Origin: Ignavibacteriales bacterium
GTDB taxonomy: Bacteria; Bacteroidota; Ignavibacteria; UBA10030
Direction of reading: 5' to 3'
Assembly: GCA_016218005.1 (NCBI GenBank)
Contig: JACRFF010000234.1
Span: 1-5,992 of the forward strand
Length of the DNA stretch: 5,992 nt
Under the pieces are notes generated by a model. The model saw only the letters and a list, made by a program, of their open reading frames with translations, searched no databases and was not told where the DNA came from. Position 1 is the stretch's first letter; each line of letters opens with the position of its first letter. Below, one piece after another: positions 1 to 5,823 of the stretch. Both the position numbers and the translations under genes were made by a program.

Positions 1-161
1 ACGTGAAATTTCGGGATCCGGAAACAACGAGTGAAAACACCTACAATCAGCCGACCGTCGTGATCGAAGGAAAGACCATTCCACTGCCCGCCGATCCTAT
101 CAAGACCAAAATCAATGTTGATGGAATGACGTTGTCGCTCGGCGCACTGTTGGAATTGTAG
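1..161 (+). CDS. 3' end of an unrecognised protein-coding gene (partial)
   Basis: An open frame enters from the left edge (first complete codon at position 3) and ends at a TAG at 159-161. I checked the other two forward frames and both hit stops early, so this is the only one open across the stretch. The visible C-terminus is about 52 residues and ends in IKTKINVDGMTLSLGALLEL. It has mixed charge, no transmembrane segment and no cysteines. I do not recognise the family and assign no function. The next gene on the same strand starts about 25 bp downstream with no obvious terminator between them, so the two may be co-transcribed. Confidence 0.6.
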   Translation, partial: VKFRDPETTSENTYNQPTVVIEGKTIPLPADPIKTKINVDGMTLSLGALLEL

Positions 162-186
162 TCCTCCTTTTTTGTTCATCTCACCC

Positions 187-756
187 ATGACCCGCGAACA
201 ATCCAAGAAGACGCTCATCTATCTGGCGGGATTCATGGGAAGCGGCAAGAGCACCATCGGCCCGATTCTTGCCAACACGCTGGGGTACGAGTTTGTGGAC
301 ATTGATAAATGGATCGAGCAGAAAACTTCCAAGCGCATCGTTGAGTTGTTTCAGACGGAGGGAGAGCAGCGCTTTCGGGCGCTGGAACGCGAGGCGTTGC
401 AGGCGTCAACGGCGCGCGACCATTGCGTGGTTTCGCTGGGCGGCGGCAGTATCGCCAATGAAGAGAATTTTCAGTTGATTCGACTGAACGGCATCGTCGT
501 GTACCTGCAGCTTGCGCCGGAAGAAATTCTCCACCGCGTTCAGCACCGCACCGACCGGCCATTGTTGCGGGACGAGGAGGGGAATATTTTGCCGCCGGAA
601 CAATTGGATGCGCGCGTGCGCGATTTGCTCGAACGCCGGTCGCAATTCTACGAACGTGCCGATATTGTTGTTGCCTCGGACCGCAAGCGCGTCGGCAGCA
701 CCGTCGATGAAATCGTCAAACGGCTGCGGAGTTTCCAGAAGAAAGAAGGAGCATGA
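187..756 (+). CDS. aroK: Shikimate kinase AroK
   Basis: This enzyme phosphorylates shikimate at the 3-hydroxyl using ATP, the fifth step of the cytosolic shikimate pathway to chorismate. The 189-residue protein is close to the usual AroK length (about 170-190). Visible motifs are the Walker A loop GFMGSGKST (residues 15-23), the shikimate-binding Asp in FVDIDKW (D40), the FRALE arginine (R64), the GGG substrate loop (85-87), the lid arginine in HRTDRPLL (R124) and the late RSQFY arginine (R151). I chose the ATG at 187. An in-frame TTG at 172 would add five residues that match no family feature. Neither start has a Shine-Dalgarno sequence; the upstream stretch is pyrimidine-rich. The stop overlaps the aroB start, so the two are probably an operon with translational coupling. 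Identification is by family motifs and is secure. Confidence 0.96.
   Translation: MTREQSKKTLIYLAGFMGSGKSTIGPILANTLGYEFVDIDKWIEQKTSKRIVELFQTEGEQRFRALEREALQASTARDHCVVSLGGGSIANEENFQLIRLNGIVVYLQLAPEEILHRVQHRTDRPLLRDEEGNILPPEQLDARVRDLLERRSQFYERADIVVASDRKRVGSTVDEIVKRLRSFQKKEGA
744..751 (+). promoter_or_regulatory. Strong ribosome binding site for aroB inside the aroK end
   Basis: AGAAGGAG lies in the last codons of aroK. It is 1 nt from the ATG at 753 and 4 nt from the ATG at 756, so spacing favours the second ATG. It is the clearest Shine-Dalgarno sequence in the window. Confidence 0.6.
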
Positions 757-1853
757 TGCGCCACACCATTACGGTCAACCTGCACGAACGGTCTTATCCG
801 ATCTACGTCGGCAACGACATGCTGTCTGGTTTTGCGCCGACATTGCAGCGGCACGGCATTCCACGGCAGCTGGTGGTCATCACCGATTCGCATATTGCGC
901 CGCACTATCTTCAGCCGCTCTTGAAGCACCTCCGGCATTTCGATTTCGATGCGTCGGCAATCGTTGTTCCCCCCGGCGAACAGCAAAAAAGTTTGCGCCG
1001 CGCAACTTCAATCTTCACGACACTGTTGGAGCGCGGCATCGGACGGAAATCGGCGGTGCTTGCACTGGGGGGAGGCGTGGTGGGCGACCTGAGCGGATTC
1101 ATTGCCGCCACCTACCATCGAGGCATCACGTTGGTGCAGATGCCCACGACGCTCCTTTCGCAAGTCGATAGCGCGGTCGGTGGGAAGACGGCGGTGAATC
1201 ATCCGCTGGGCAAGAACATGATCGGCGCATTCTATCAGCCGTCGCTCGTGTGGGCGGATATGCACTGCTTGCGAACGCTTCCGCCGCGCGAAGTAACGTG
1301 CGGCCTCGGCGAGATCGTGAAGTACGGCGTCATCGCCGATGCGGAATTTTTTGCGTACCTCGAATCCCATCTTGACCGAGCGCTTGTGCTGGACGAAAAA
1401 ATCATTCTCCACATTCAATCCGTCTGTTGCGGCATCAAGGCTCGGCTCGTGTCGGAAGACGAGCGCGAGACCGGGCGGCGCGTTATCCTCAACTACGGAC
1501 ATACGGTAGGCCACGCGCTGGAAGCGGCGGGTGCGTTCCGCGTGGTGAAGCACGGCGAAGGCGTGCTGGTCGGCATGGTGGCGGAAACGTACATTGCGCG
1601 CGAGCTTGGCATGATCTCCGGCGACGTGCACGACCGGATCGTGAAGTTGATTCAGCGAATTCCCATCCGTGCACGTTTTCATGCACTTAAGCCTGCCGAC
1701 ATTCTCCGCGCCATGTCCCGCGACAAGAAAACTGTCAGCGGCAAGAAGCGGTTTGTTCTTCCGACGAACATCGGCAACGTGACGGTGGTGGAGATGGTGG
1801 AAGAGAAACTGATTCGTACGTCGTTGAAGCATACGTGGCAAACGTTGCAGTAG
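756..1853 (+). CDS. aroB: 3-dehydroquinate synthase AroB
   Basis: AroB converts DAHP to 3-dehydroquinate, the second step of the shikimate pathway, using NAD+ and a divalent metal in the cytosol. The 365-residue protein is a normal family length (about 350-370). Visible motifs are the NAD-binding ALGGGVVGDLSGF (GGG at 105-107), the PTTLLSQVDSAVGGKTAVN block (130-148, K144), LGKNMIG (K153, N154), and the three metal ligands: E186 in GLGEIVKYG, H249 in NYGHTVGHALE and H266 in HGEGV. The spacing of these ligands matches bacterial AroB. Two adjacent ATGs are possible (753 and 756). I chose 756 because of its distance from the AGGAG motif; starting at 753 would add one methionine. Either start overlaps the aroK stop, which supports an aroKB operon. 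No residue I would expect to be essential is missing. Confidence 0.97.
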   Translation: MRHTITVNLHERSYPIYVGNDMLSGFAPTLQRHGIPRQLVVITDSHIAPHYLQPLLKHLRHFDFDASAIVVPPGEQQKSLRRATSIFTTLLERGIGRKSAVLALGGGVVGDLSGFIAATYHRGITLVQMPTTLLSQVDSAVGGKTAVNHPLGKNMIGAFYQPSLVWADMHCLRTLPPREVTCGLGEIVKYGVIADAEFFAYLESHLDRALVLDEKIILHIQSVCCGIKARLVSEDERETGRRVILNYGHTVGHALEAAGAFRVVKHGEGVLVGMVAETYIARELGMISGDVHDRIVKLIQRIPIRARFHALKPADILRAMSRDKKTVSGKKRFVLPTNIGNVTVVEMVEEKLIRTSLKHTWQTLQ

Positions 1854-1945
1854 TGCCTTAGTTTGAAGTTTCGAACAACTTTTGCGACGACTCTTTCGTC
1901 CAAAGTGTAGTGTGGGAAAAATTGTGGTTGTCAAGATGTATACAG

Positions 1946-2086
1946 ATGGTCGGAATTCCACATTGTAATAATTGCAAGTCCAGCGTTCTTTTGTTTTTCG
2001 TGGATATGATGGCGGAACAAAATTTGCTGCAAACATTCTGGCAAAATCATGAATTGGGTGGCTGGATTTTGAAAGCGGTCTACTGA
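1946..2086 (+). CDS. Possible 46-aa small protein with a CNNC motif (doubtful)
   Basis: An ATG at 1946 opens 46 codons ending at TGA 2084-2086. The frame is open back to about 1862 but has no better start. The product begins MVGIPHCNNCKSS and continues with a hydrophobic and aromatic-rich stretch ending GGWILKAVY. The CxxC pair near the N-terminus recalls a zinc ribbon, but there is no second cysteine pair. It could be a tiny gene, a decayed fragment of a larger zinc-ribbon protein, or chance. There is no Shine-Dalgarno sequence and no recognised homologue, so confidence is low. Confidence 0.15.
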   Translation: MVGIPHCNNCKSSVLLFFVDMMAEQNLLQTFWQNHELGGWILKAVY

Positions 2087-2098
2087 AAGTCATGATTT
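2044..2098 (+). promoter_or_regulatory. 9-bp inverted repeat, candidate operator for the hic-like cassette
   Basis: AAATCATGA at 2044-2052 is matched exactly by its reverse complement TCATGATTT at 2090-2098. Each arm contains the palindrome TCATGA, and the two palindrome centres are 43 bp apart, about four helical turns. The right arm overlaps the candidate -35 by two bases, a position suited to repression. That it is an operator is inference. Confidence 0.35.
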
Positions 2099-2123
2099 GA
2101 CACTTAATTAATTTGTGTATATT
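2097..2123 (+). promoter_or_regulatory. Candidate promoter of the hic-like cassette
   Basis: A perfect TTGACA at 2097-2102 is followed, after an AT-rich spacer of 15 nt, by TATATT at 2118-2123. The spacer is 2 nt shorter than ideal for a sigma-70 promoter. Read as a Bacteroidota promoter, TTTG at 2096-2099 and TATATTGC at 2118 give only a partial match. It is the best promoter-like sequence upstream of the gene at 2252 and would give a leader of about 120 nt. Confidence 0.45.
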
Positions 2124-2172
2124 GCTTCTACCCAGAAGACAAGCGGTTCTGCGCAACGGATACATTTAGAAG

Positions 2173-2204
2173 GTTCCTCGGTTCGACGCTCCATAGTGAG
2201 GAAC
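2173..2204 (+). other. Hairpin in the leader upstream of the HicB-like gene
   Basis: GTTCCTC (2173-2179) pairs perfectly with GAGGAAC (2198-2204) around an 18-nt loop, extendable by one G-U pair. No U tract follows, so it is not an intrinsic terminator. It lies between the promoter candidate and the start at 2252. A role in the mRNA leader is possible but unproven. Confidence 0.3.
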
Positions 2205-2251
2205 AGTTTGGACAATTGGGGAACATTTGAACATCTAACGGAAAAAGCACC

Positions 2252-2566
2252 ATGGGAAACAACGGCATTCGGCTGCGTGTGATGGGATTTGTTCGAGGCG
2301 GGGAATATCGATTGATTTGCCTTGATACAGATATAGTTGTTTCGGCCTCTTCGATAGAAGAGGCAAAGAGCAAAATGGCAAACGCCATAGTCTCTTACTT
2401 TAAGGCATTTTCAACCGAAGAATTAGAGCAAGGACTATTCCTGCGTAAAGCCCCGTTACTATATTTCTTACTATGGCACATGGGTACCATCGCAGGAAGA
2501 CTTGTCTATTTCTTTTCTTCAATCGCAAACTACGACCCAAGTTCACATTCGTTGAAACTTGCCTGA
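2252..2566 (+). CDS. HicB-like antitoxin, variant with a hydrophobic C-terminus
   Basis: HicB proteins bind and neutralise their HicA toxin and often repress their own operon. This 104-residue product has a HicB-like N-terminal fold: strands IRLRVMGFVRGGEYRLICLDTDIVVSASS (6-34) followed by the helix IEEAKSKMANAIVSYFKAF (35-53), which matches the family's 'gLeEAl..akeAI..yle' region. The usual HTH or ribbon-helix-helix DNA-binding tail is not apparent. Residues 67-92 are instead very hydrophobic (APLLYFLLWHMGTIAGRLVYFF onward). The start is ATG 2252, because an in-frame TGA at 2228-2230 excludes a longer form; GGAAAAAG at 2240-2247 is a weak ribosome site. The gene overlaps the HicA-like gene by 8 bp. 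It uses TTA, CTA, ATA and AGA codons that appear essentially absent from aroKB, which suggests acquisition. Assignment as the antitoxin rests on fold-like pattern and context; the tail function is unknown. Confidence 0.6.
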   Translation: MGNNGIRLRVMGFVRGGEYRLICLDTDIVVSASSIEEAKSKMANAIVSYFKAFSTEELEQGLFLRKAPLLYFLLWHMGTIAGRLVYFFSSIANYDPSSHSLKLA

Positions 2567-2858
2567 AAAATTTCCACCCCTAACCCCGCAGGAAGTTGTA
2601 GCAATTCTAAAGGCGCGAGGCTTCTCCCTCAACAATCAAGAAGGGAGCCACGCGCAATACGTTGGATTTTTTGGCGGCGTGAAAAGAAGAGTTACTGTCG
2701 ATATGGCAAAAGTGGATTATAACGACTTTCTTATCAAAAGTATGATACGGCAGAGTGGAATGACCCGAGAAGAGTTCTATTGCTCAACAAAGTCAACCGC
2801 GAGGAAGATAAACAAGAAGAAGCTTGAGTTTACTCCAGAAACTGCGCCAGCAGAATAG
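2559..2858 (+). CDS. hicA: HicA/YcfA-family mRNA interferase toxin
   Basis: HicA toxins have a double-stranded-RNA-binding-like fold and cleave or block mRNA using a conserved histidine. The 99-residue product shows the family layout: an N-terminal helix LTPQEVVAILKARGF (8-22), the QEGSHAQYV segment with the presumed catalytic His31, the strand RRVTVD (43-48), the segment YNDFLIKSMIRQSGMTREEFY (54-74) and a basic tail STARKINKKK. It is longer than typical HicA (about 60-80 aa) because of the KVDYNDF insert and the tail. The start is TTG 2559, since the next in-frame ATG falls after the catalytic His. The TTG overlaps the end of the upstream gene and has no Shine-Dalgarno, so translation is probably coupled to the antitoxin. 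Gene order is antitoxin first, the reverse of the E. coli hicAB operon. Identification as HicA/YcfA is fairly secure; activity is not shown. Confidence 0.82.
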   Translation: MPEKFPPLTPQEVVAILKARGFSLNNQEGSHAQYVGFFGGVKRRVTVDMAKVDYNDFLIKSMIRQSGMTREEFYCSTKSTARKINKKKLEFTPETAPAE

Positions 2859-2920
2859 TCCCATTATCCTTTTCATCCCCTGCCCCATCTTGCCCTCGCC
2901 CCCGCCTTAGCAATCTTCAC
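2859..2920 (+). terminator. C-rich, G-poor spacer, possible Rho-dependent termination region
   Basis: Immediately after the hicA stop there are 62 nt with about 30 C and 5 G and no hairpin. A long C-over-G excess in RNA is the known character of Rho utilisation sites. No intrinsic terminator is visible. This would separate the TA cassette from the next gene, but it is inference from composition only. Confidence 0.25.
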
Positions 2921-2961
2921 CAGTTGCAAAACCAAATTTCAAACCGAGACACAACCGTTGA

Positions 2962-2993
2962 TTTGGATTTTTCAGAGGTTTCAGATAAATTTC
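2962..2993 (+). promoter_or_regulatory. Candidate Bacteroidota-type promoter of the secreted hydrolase
   Basis: TTTG at 2962-2965 is followed, after exactly 20 nt, by TAAATTTC at 2986-2993. This matches the -7 consensus TAnnTTTG at all but the last base. It lies about 27 bp upstream of the ATG at 3020. The known Bacteroides arrangement is TTTG, about 19-21 nt, then TAnnTTTG. A match this short can occur by chance. Confidence 0.35.
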
Positions 2994-3019
2994 ACGAAAC
3001 GGATCCAAGAGAAAAACAC

Positions 3020-5431
3020 ATGAGACGTTGCTTCCGCGCTGCAATCTTTTTTCTTTTTCTAATCGAACCCATCTCCGCACAGTTTTTCATCCCATCAACC
3101 GTCTTAACTCCGCAAGCGCTCGGCCTTCCACCCAAAAAAGAATTCCGTGCGGCGTGGGTAGCTACAGTGGCTAATTTTGATTGGCCGTCGAGCCGAAGTT
3201 TGAGCACAGCGGCACAGCAGACCGAATTGATTTCGATTCTCGATCGACTCAAGTCCACCGGATTCAATGCGGTGATATTTCAGATTCGCTGCGAGGCCGA
3301 CGCGTTCTACCAATCGTCGATCGAGCCATGGTCATACTGGCTCACCGGACAGCAGGGAGCGGCGCCGAATCCGTTCTACGACCCTCTGCAGTTTGCGGTG
3401 GATGAAGCGCACAAGCGCGGTATGGAGTTGCACGCATGGTTCAACCCATACCGGGCAGACCGCGGAAGTGGGTATGCTCATCCATCCAACCACGTCACCG
3501 TGCTTCACCCGGATTGGGTGATTGCGTACGGGACAATCAAGATTCTGGACCCCGGACTTCCTGCGGCACGAACGCACGTTGCCAATGTGATGATGGATGT
3601 CGTTCGTCGGTACGACATCGACGGTGTGCATTGGGATGATTATTTCTATCCGTATCCGCCGACAGGTTCGTCTGATCCATATATGCCGTACACGTTGGAT
3701 GCCGCGACGTTTGCGGCAAACAATCCTAACAATTTAACGCAAGCCAATTGGCGCAGAGACAACGTCAACAAGCTTGTGCAGATGGTGCACGACAGCATCC
3801 AAGTCGTGAAGCCGTGGGTGAAGTTTGGCATCAGTCCGTTTGGAATTTGGAAGAGCGGGGTTCCGTCCGGCATCGTAGGATTGTCGGCATACGATGCAAT
3901 TTCGTGCGACGCCCCAACGTGGCTTGCTAATCAGTGGATCGACTATATTACGCCGCAACTCTATTGGAAGATCACGGGAAGCCAGGATTACAGCATCCTC
4001 ATGCCGTGGTGGGGGACGCAACTCAACGGACGTCATTTCTATCCGGGTCAAGCCGCCTATCGAATCGCAGACGCCTCCAACTGGCCTGCGAGTGAATTGC
4101 CGAACCAAATCAATCTCAATCGCGCCAACGCGAATGTGCAAGGAAGTGTTTTCTTCCGCGCGCTTGTCGGCGTGTTAGATAATCCCAAGGGTTTTGCCGA
4201 TTCGCTCAAAAACAATTTCTACAAGTATCCTGCCATTGTGCCGACCATGGCGTGGAAGGATACGATGGCGCCGAATACGCCGGGCAATTTACAGTACGCG
4301 CAAGTAGCCGGCAGCGCCGGGATGACATGGGATAAACCGTCGGTGGCGTTCGATGGAGATACAGCGTCGCGCTACGCCATCTATCGGTTCGACCACGCCT
4401 CGGTGCAGCCGACCGAGATTGCCGACGCGAGAAATCTTGCTTCGATCGAAGGAACGCGGCTTGCGCGCCTCACGCCGATGACGGGACAGCCGGGTCCATT
4501 CTCGTATGTTGTCACTTCGGTCGACCGCAACGGGAACGAAAGCGGTATGTCGCTCGTGCTGACGGTGCAAGCTCCGCAAGCGCCTCTCCCCATCACGCCG
4601 GCAGCAAACGCAATGAACGTTGGATTGCCGCTGGTCTTTTCGTGGCTACCGGCATCGCCCTCGAATCTCTACTCATTTGAGACGGCGCTCGACAGCGTAT
4701 TCACGCTTGGAAAAACTGCCGAGCAGATGGCGGATACATTCAAAGTGCTGACCGTGCTTCAAGGTCAGCAGAAATATTTCTGGCGCGTCAATGCGAGCAA
4801 TGCGGGTGGAACGGGGAATTACGCGGCTGCCCGCAGTTTCTTCACGGGATTTCCCGCAATGCCCGTGCTGGTCTCACCGCGCAATTATGCGCCGGATACG
4901 GCAACGAATCTGAGATTCAGTTGGGCAAAAGCGCTCGCCGCCGATTCGTACCGGTTCCAGCTTGCGGGCAACGCGCTCTTCTCGCCTCTGATGGTCGATA
5001 CGTCGAACTACAAAGACACGTCCATCTACTTCCCGTCGCTTGCGCCGTACACGTACTATTTCTGGCGCGTGACGGCGACGAACGGTGTCGGGCCGGCTCC
5101 GTGGTCGGAAATATTCCGATTCCGGACCGGCATCTCGACGCTTGTCGCAAACAAGAGCATGCTGGCAAATGAATTTCGGCTGGAACAAAACTATCCGAAT
5201 CCCTTCAATCCAACCACGACGATTTCCTTCTCCGTTCCTGCCGACGGCAACGCGACGCTGAAAATCTACGATGTGTTAGGGAGAGAACTGCTGACGCTGG
5301 TGGATGAATGGTTAGCGCAAGGAAAGTATGACAGCCGATTTGACGCCTCCGGTTTGCCGAGCGGCGTGTACTTTTACCGCTTGGTAGCGAATGGCAAAGT
5401 CGACACGAAGAAAATGCAGTTGATACGTTGA
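3020..5431 (+). CDS. Secreted GHL10 glycoside-hydrolase-like protein with Fn3 modules and a T9SS sorting domain
   Basis: Residues 1-20 form a Sec signal peptide (basic MRRCFR, hydrophobic AAIFFLFLI, likely cut after PISA). Residues about 39-405 are a GHL10/DUF187 TIM-barrel: KKEFRAAWVATV, FQIRCEADAFY, HAWFNPYR, DGVHWDDYFYP (201-211), FGISPFGIWK (269-278) and YITPQLYWKI. Family members include E. coli DigH (YddW), which cleaves denuded peptidoglycan glycan. Acidic residues in the barrel (E92, D201, D206, D207) are plausible catalytic candidates. Residues about 417-518, 519-610 and 611-704 are Fn3-like; the last two resemble each other (both contain a YFWRV motif). Residues about 719-803 are a type-A T9SS sorting domain: LEQNYPNPFNPTTTI, LKIYDVLGRE, GVYFYRL. 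I chose ATG 3020 rather than TTG 2924 because it puts the signal peptide at the N-terminus. The protein is expected at the cell surface or outside. The exact glycan substrate (peptidoglycan or another polymer) cannot be told. Confidence 0.92.
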   Translation: MRRCFRAAIFFLFLIEPISAQFFIPSTVLTPQALGLPPKKEFRAAWVATVANFDWPSSRSLSTAAQQTELISILDRLKSTGFNAVIFQIRCEADAFYQSSIEPWSYWLTGQQGAAPNPFYDPLQFAVDEAHKRGMELHAWFNPYRADRGSGYAHPSNHVTVLHPDWVIAYGTIKILDPGLPAARTHVANVMMDVVRRYDIDGVHWDDYFYPYPPTGSSDPYMPYTLDAATFAANNPNNLTQANWRRDNVNKLVQMVHDSIQVVKPWVKFGISPFGIWKSGVPSGIVGLSAYDAISCDAPTWLANQWIDYITPQLYWKITGSQDYSILMPWWGTQLNGRHFYPGQAAYRIADASNWPASELPNQINLNRANANVQGSVFFRALVGVLDNPKGFADSLKNNFYKYPAIVPTMAWKDTMAPNTPGNLQYAQVAGSAGMTWDKPSVAFDGDTASRYAIYRFDHASVQPTEIADARNLASIEGTRLARLTPMTGQPGPFSYVVTSVDRNGNESGMSLVLTVQAPQAPLPITPAANAMNVGLPLVFSWLPASPSNLYSFETALDSVFTLGKTAEQMADTFKVLTVLQGQQKYFWRVNASNAGGTGNYAAARSFFTGFPAMPVLVSPRNYAPDTATNLRFSWAKALAADSYRFQLAGNALFSPLMVDTSNYKDTSIYFPSLAPYTYYFWRVTATNGVGPAPWSEIFRFRTGISTLVANKSMLANEFRLEQNYPNPFNPTTTISFSVPADGNATLKIYDVLGRELLTLVDEWLAQGKYDSRFDASGLPSGVYFYRLVANGKVDTKKMQLIR

Positions 5432-5476
5432 TGGTGGCACTTCGCCCTCTAAAGGCGAGACATCTGTTGAGCGAGA

Positions 5477-5517
5477 TTTCCTTGTTCCCACGCTCTCAGA
5501 CCGTGGGAACGAGAAAA
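5477..5517 (+). repeat. REP-like palindrome copy 1
   Basis: CTTGTTCCCACG (5481-5492) pairs with CGTGGGAACGAG (5502-5513), 12 bp including one G-U, around a 9-nt loop. The left flank and arm (5477-5496) match copies 2 and 4 exactly over 20 nt. The right arm and tail (5499-5517) match copy 3 exactly over 19 nt. Confidence 0.85.
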
Positions 5518-5540
5518 AGACTCGGCAGTCGTGAATCCTT

Positions 5541-5587
5541 TTTCCTTGTTCCCACGCTCTGCGTGGGAACACTGTTCTTTATTGGTG
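5541..5587 (+). repeat. REP-like palindrome copy 2 with a conserved right flank
   Basis: GTTCCCACGC (5548-5557) pairs perfectly with GCGTGGGAAC (5561-5570) around the loop TCT. The copy and its right flank to about 5587 match copy 4 (5911-5957) with three mismatches, all in the flank. The repeated unit is therefore longer than the palindrome. Confidence 0.88.
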
Positions 5588-5601
5588 CTTGATACCTGTC
5601 T

Positions 5602-5705
5602 TCTCGCCTCGTCTCCGACCAGCCTCGACGAGTCTATGCGGACGAGTCGCCCGCCTTGCCGCGTCCGCCTCGGCGAGCCGAAGGCGAGACGGGAGGCAGG
5701 GAGCG
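5602..5705. repeat. GC-rich composite inverted repeat
   Basis: TCTCGCCT (5602-5609) is the exact reverse complement of AGGCGAGA (5682-5689). Inside are a direct 8-bp repeat GACGAGTC (5627-5634 and 5641-5648) and a stem CGGC/GCCG near 5671-5680. The part from CCCGCCTTGCC (5650) to GGCAGGGAG (5703) shares its ends with the segment inside REP copy 3. Function is unknown. Confidence 0.5.
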
Positions 5706-5728
5706 TGTCATCTAGTACTCCTGATCTC

Positions 5729-5741
5729 AACGCAGAGCGTT
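5729..5741 (-). repeat. Degenerate REP-like core, minus orientation
   Basis: AACGC AGA GCGTT is a 5-bp stem with a 3-nt loop. Its reverse complement contains ACGCTCTGCGT, identical over 11 nt to the centre of copies 2 and 4, while the outer arms have diverged. The short length makes chance possible. Confidence 0.4.
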
Positions 5742-5751
5742 AAGCACTTCC

Positions 5752-5811
5752 GTTCCCACGCCCGCCTGCCAAAGTGAAGCGGCGGGCAGGGAGACCGTGG
5801 GAACGAGAAAA
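5752..5811 (+). repeat. REP-like palindrome copy 3, loop occupied by a second repeat
   Basis: The arms GTTCCCACG (5752-5760) and CGTGGGAAC (5796-5804) are intact but 35 nt apart instead of 3-9 nt. The segment at 5761-5790 has its own complementarity (CCCGCC 5761-5766 with GGCGGG 5781-5786, or CCTGCC 5765-5770 with GGCAGG 5785-5790). The tail 5793-5811 is identical to that of copy 1. Confidence 0.75.
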
Positions 5812-5823
5812 TCGGCACCGGGC

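Larger units (their letters stand above)
1854..2251 (+). other. Intergenic region between aroB and the hic-like cassette
   Basis: This stretch of about 400 bp has no confident gene. The only hairpin near the aroB stop is a weak 4-bp stem (GACG/CGTC around 1886-1900) with no U tract, so I call no intrinsic terminator for aroKB. The second half holds a possible short CxxC ORF (1946-2086), a 9-bp inverted repeat (2044-2098), a promoter candidate (2097-2123) and a leader hairpin (2173-2204), each listed separately. Base composition becomes AT-rich from about 2030 to 2130. Confidence 0.7.

Noticed and set aside
172..186. TTG start of aroK five codons upstream of the ATG
   Set aside because: No Shine-Dalgarno supports it, and the ATG at 187 gives the normal distance to the Walker A loop.
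1008..2165. A 385-codon open frame on the minus strand opposite aroB
   Set aside because: It is antisense to a clear AroB, is rich in Arg and His as expected from a mirrored GC-rich gene, and shows no domain.
2177..2193. A tRNA T-arm-like GGTTCGA sequence
   Set aside because: The flanking 5-nt segments do not pair (only one Watson-Crick pair and one G-U at the loop end), and no acceptor or anticodon arm is present.
2924..3019. A TTG-started N-terminal extension of the hydrolase gene (32 residues)
   Set aside because: It would bury the signal peptide that begins at ATG 3020, it is charged and has no family match, and it overlaps the promoter candidate.
5481..5513. Intrinsic terminator for the hydrolase gene at REP copy 1
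   Set aside because: The stem is strong but is followed by GAGAAAAAG rather than a U tract, and the same element occurs elsewhere in the spacer.
5531..5743. Open frames of 60-90 codons in the repeat island
   Set aside because: They read through the palindromes and give the familiar FPRSAWE-type artefact peptides on both strands.
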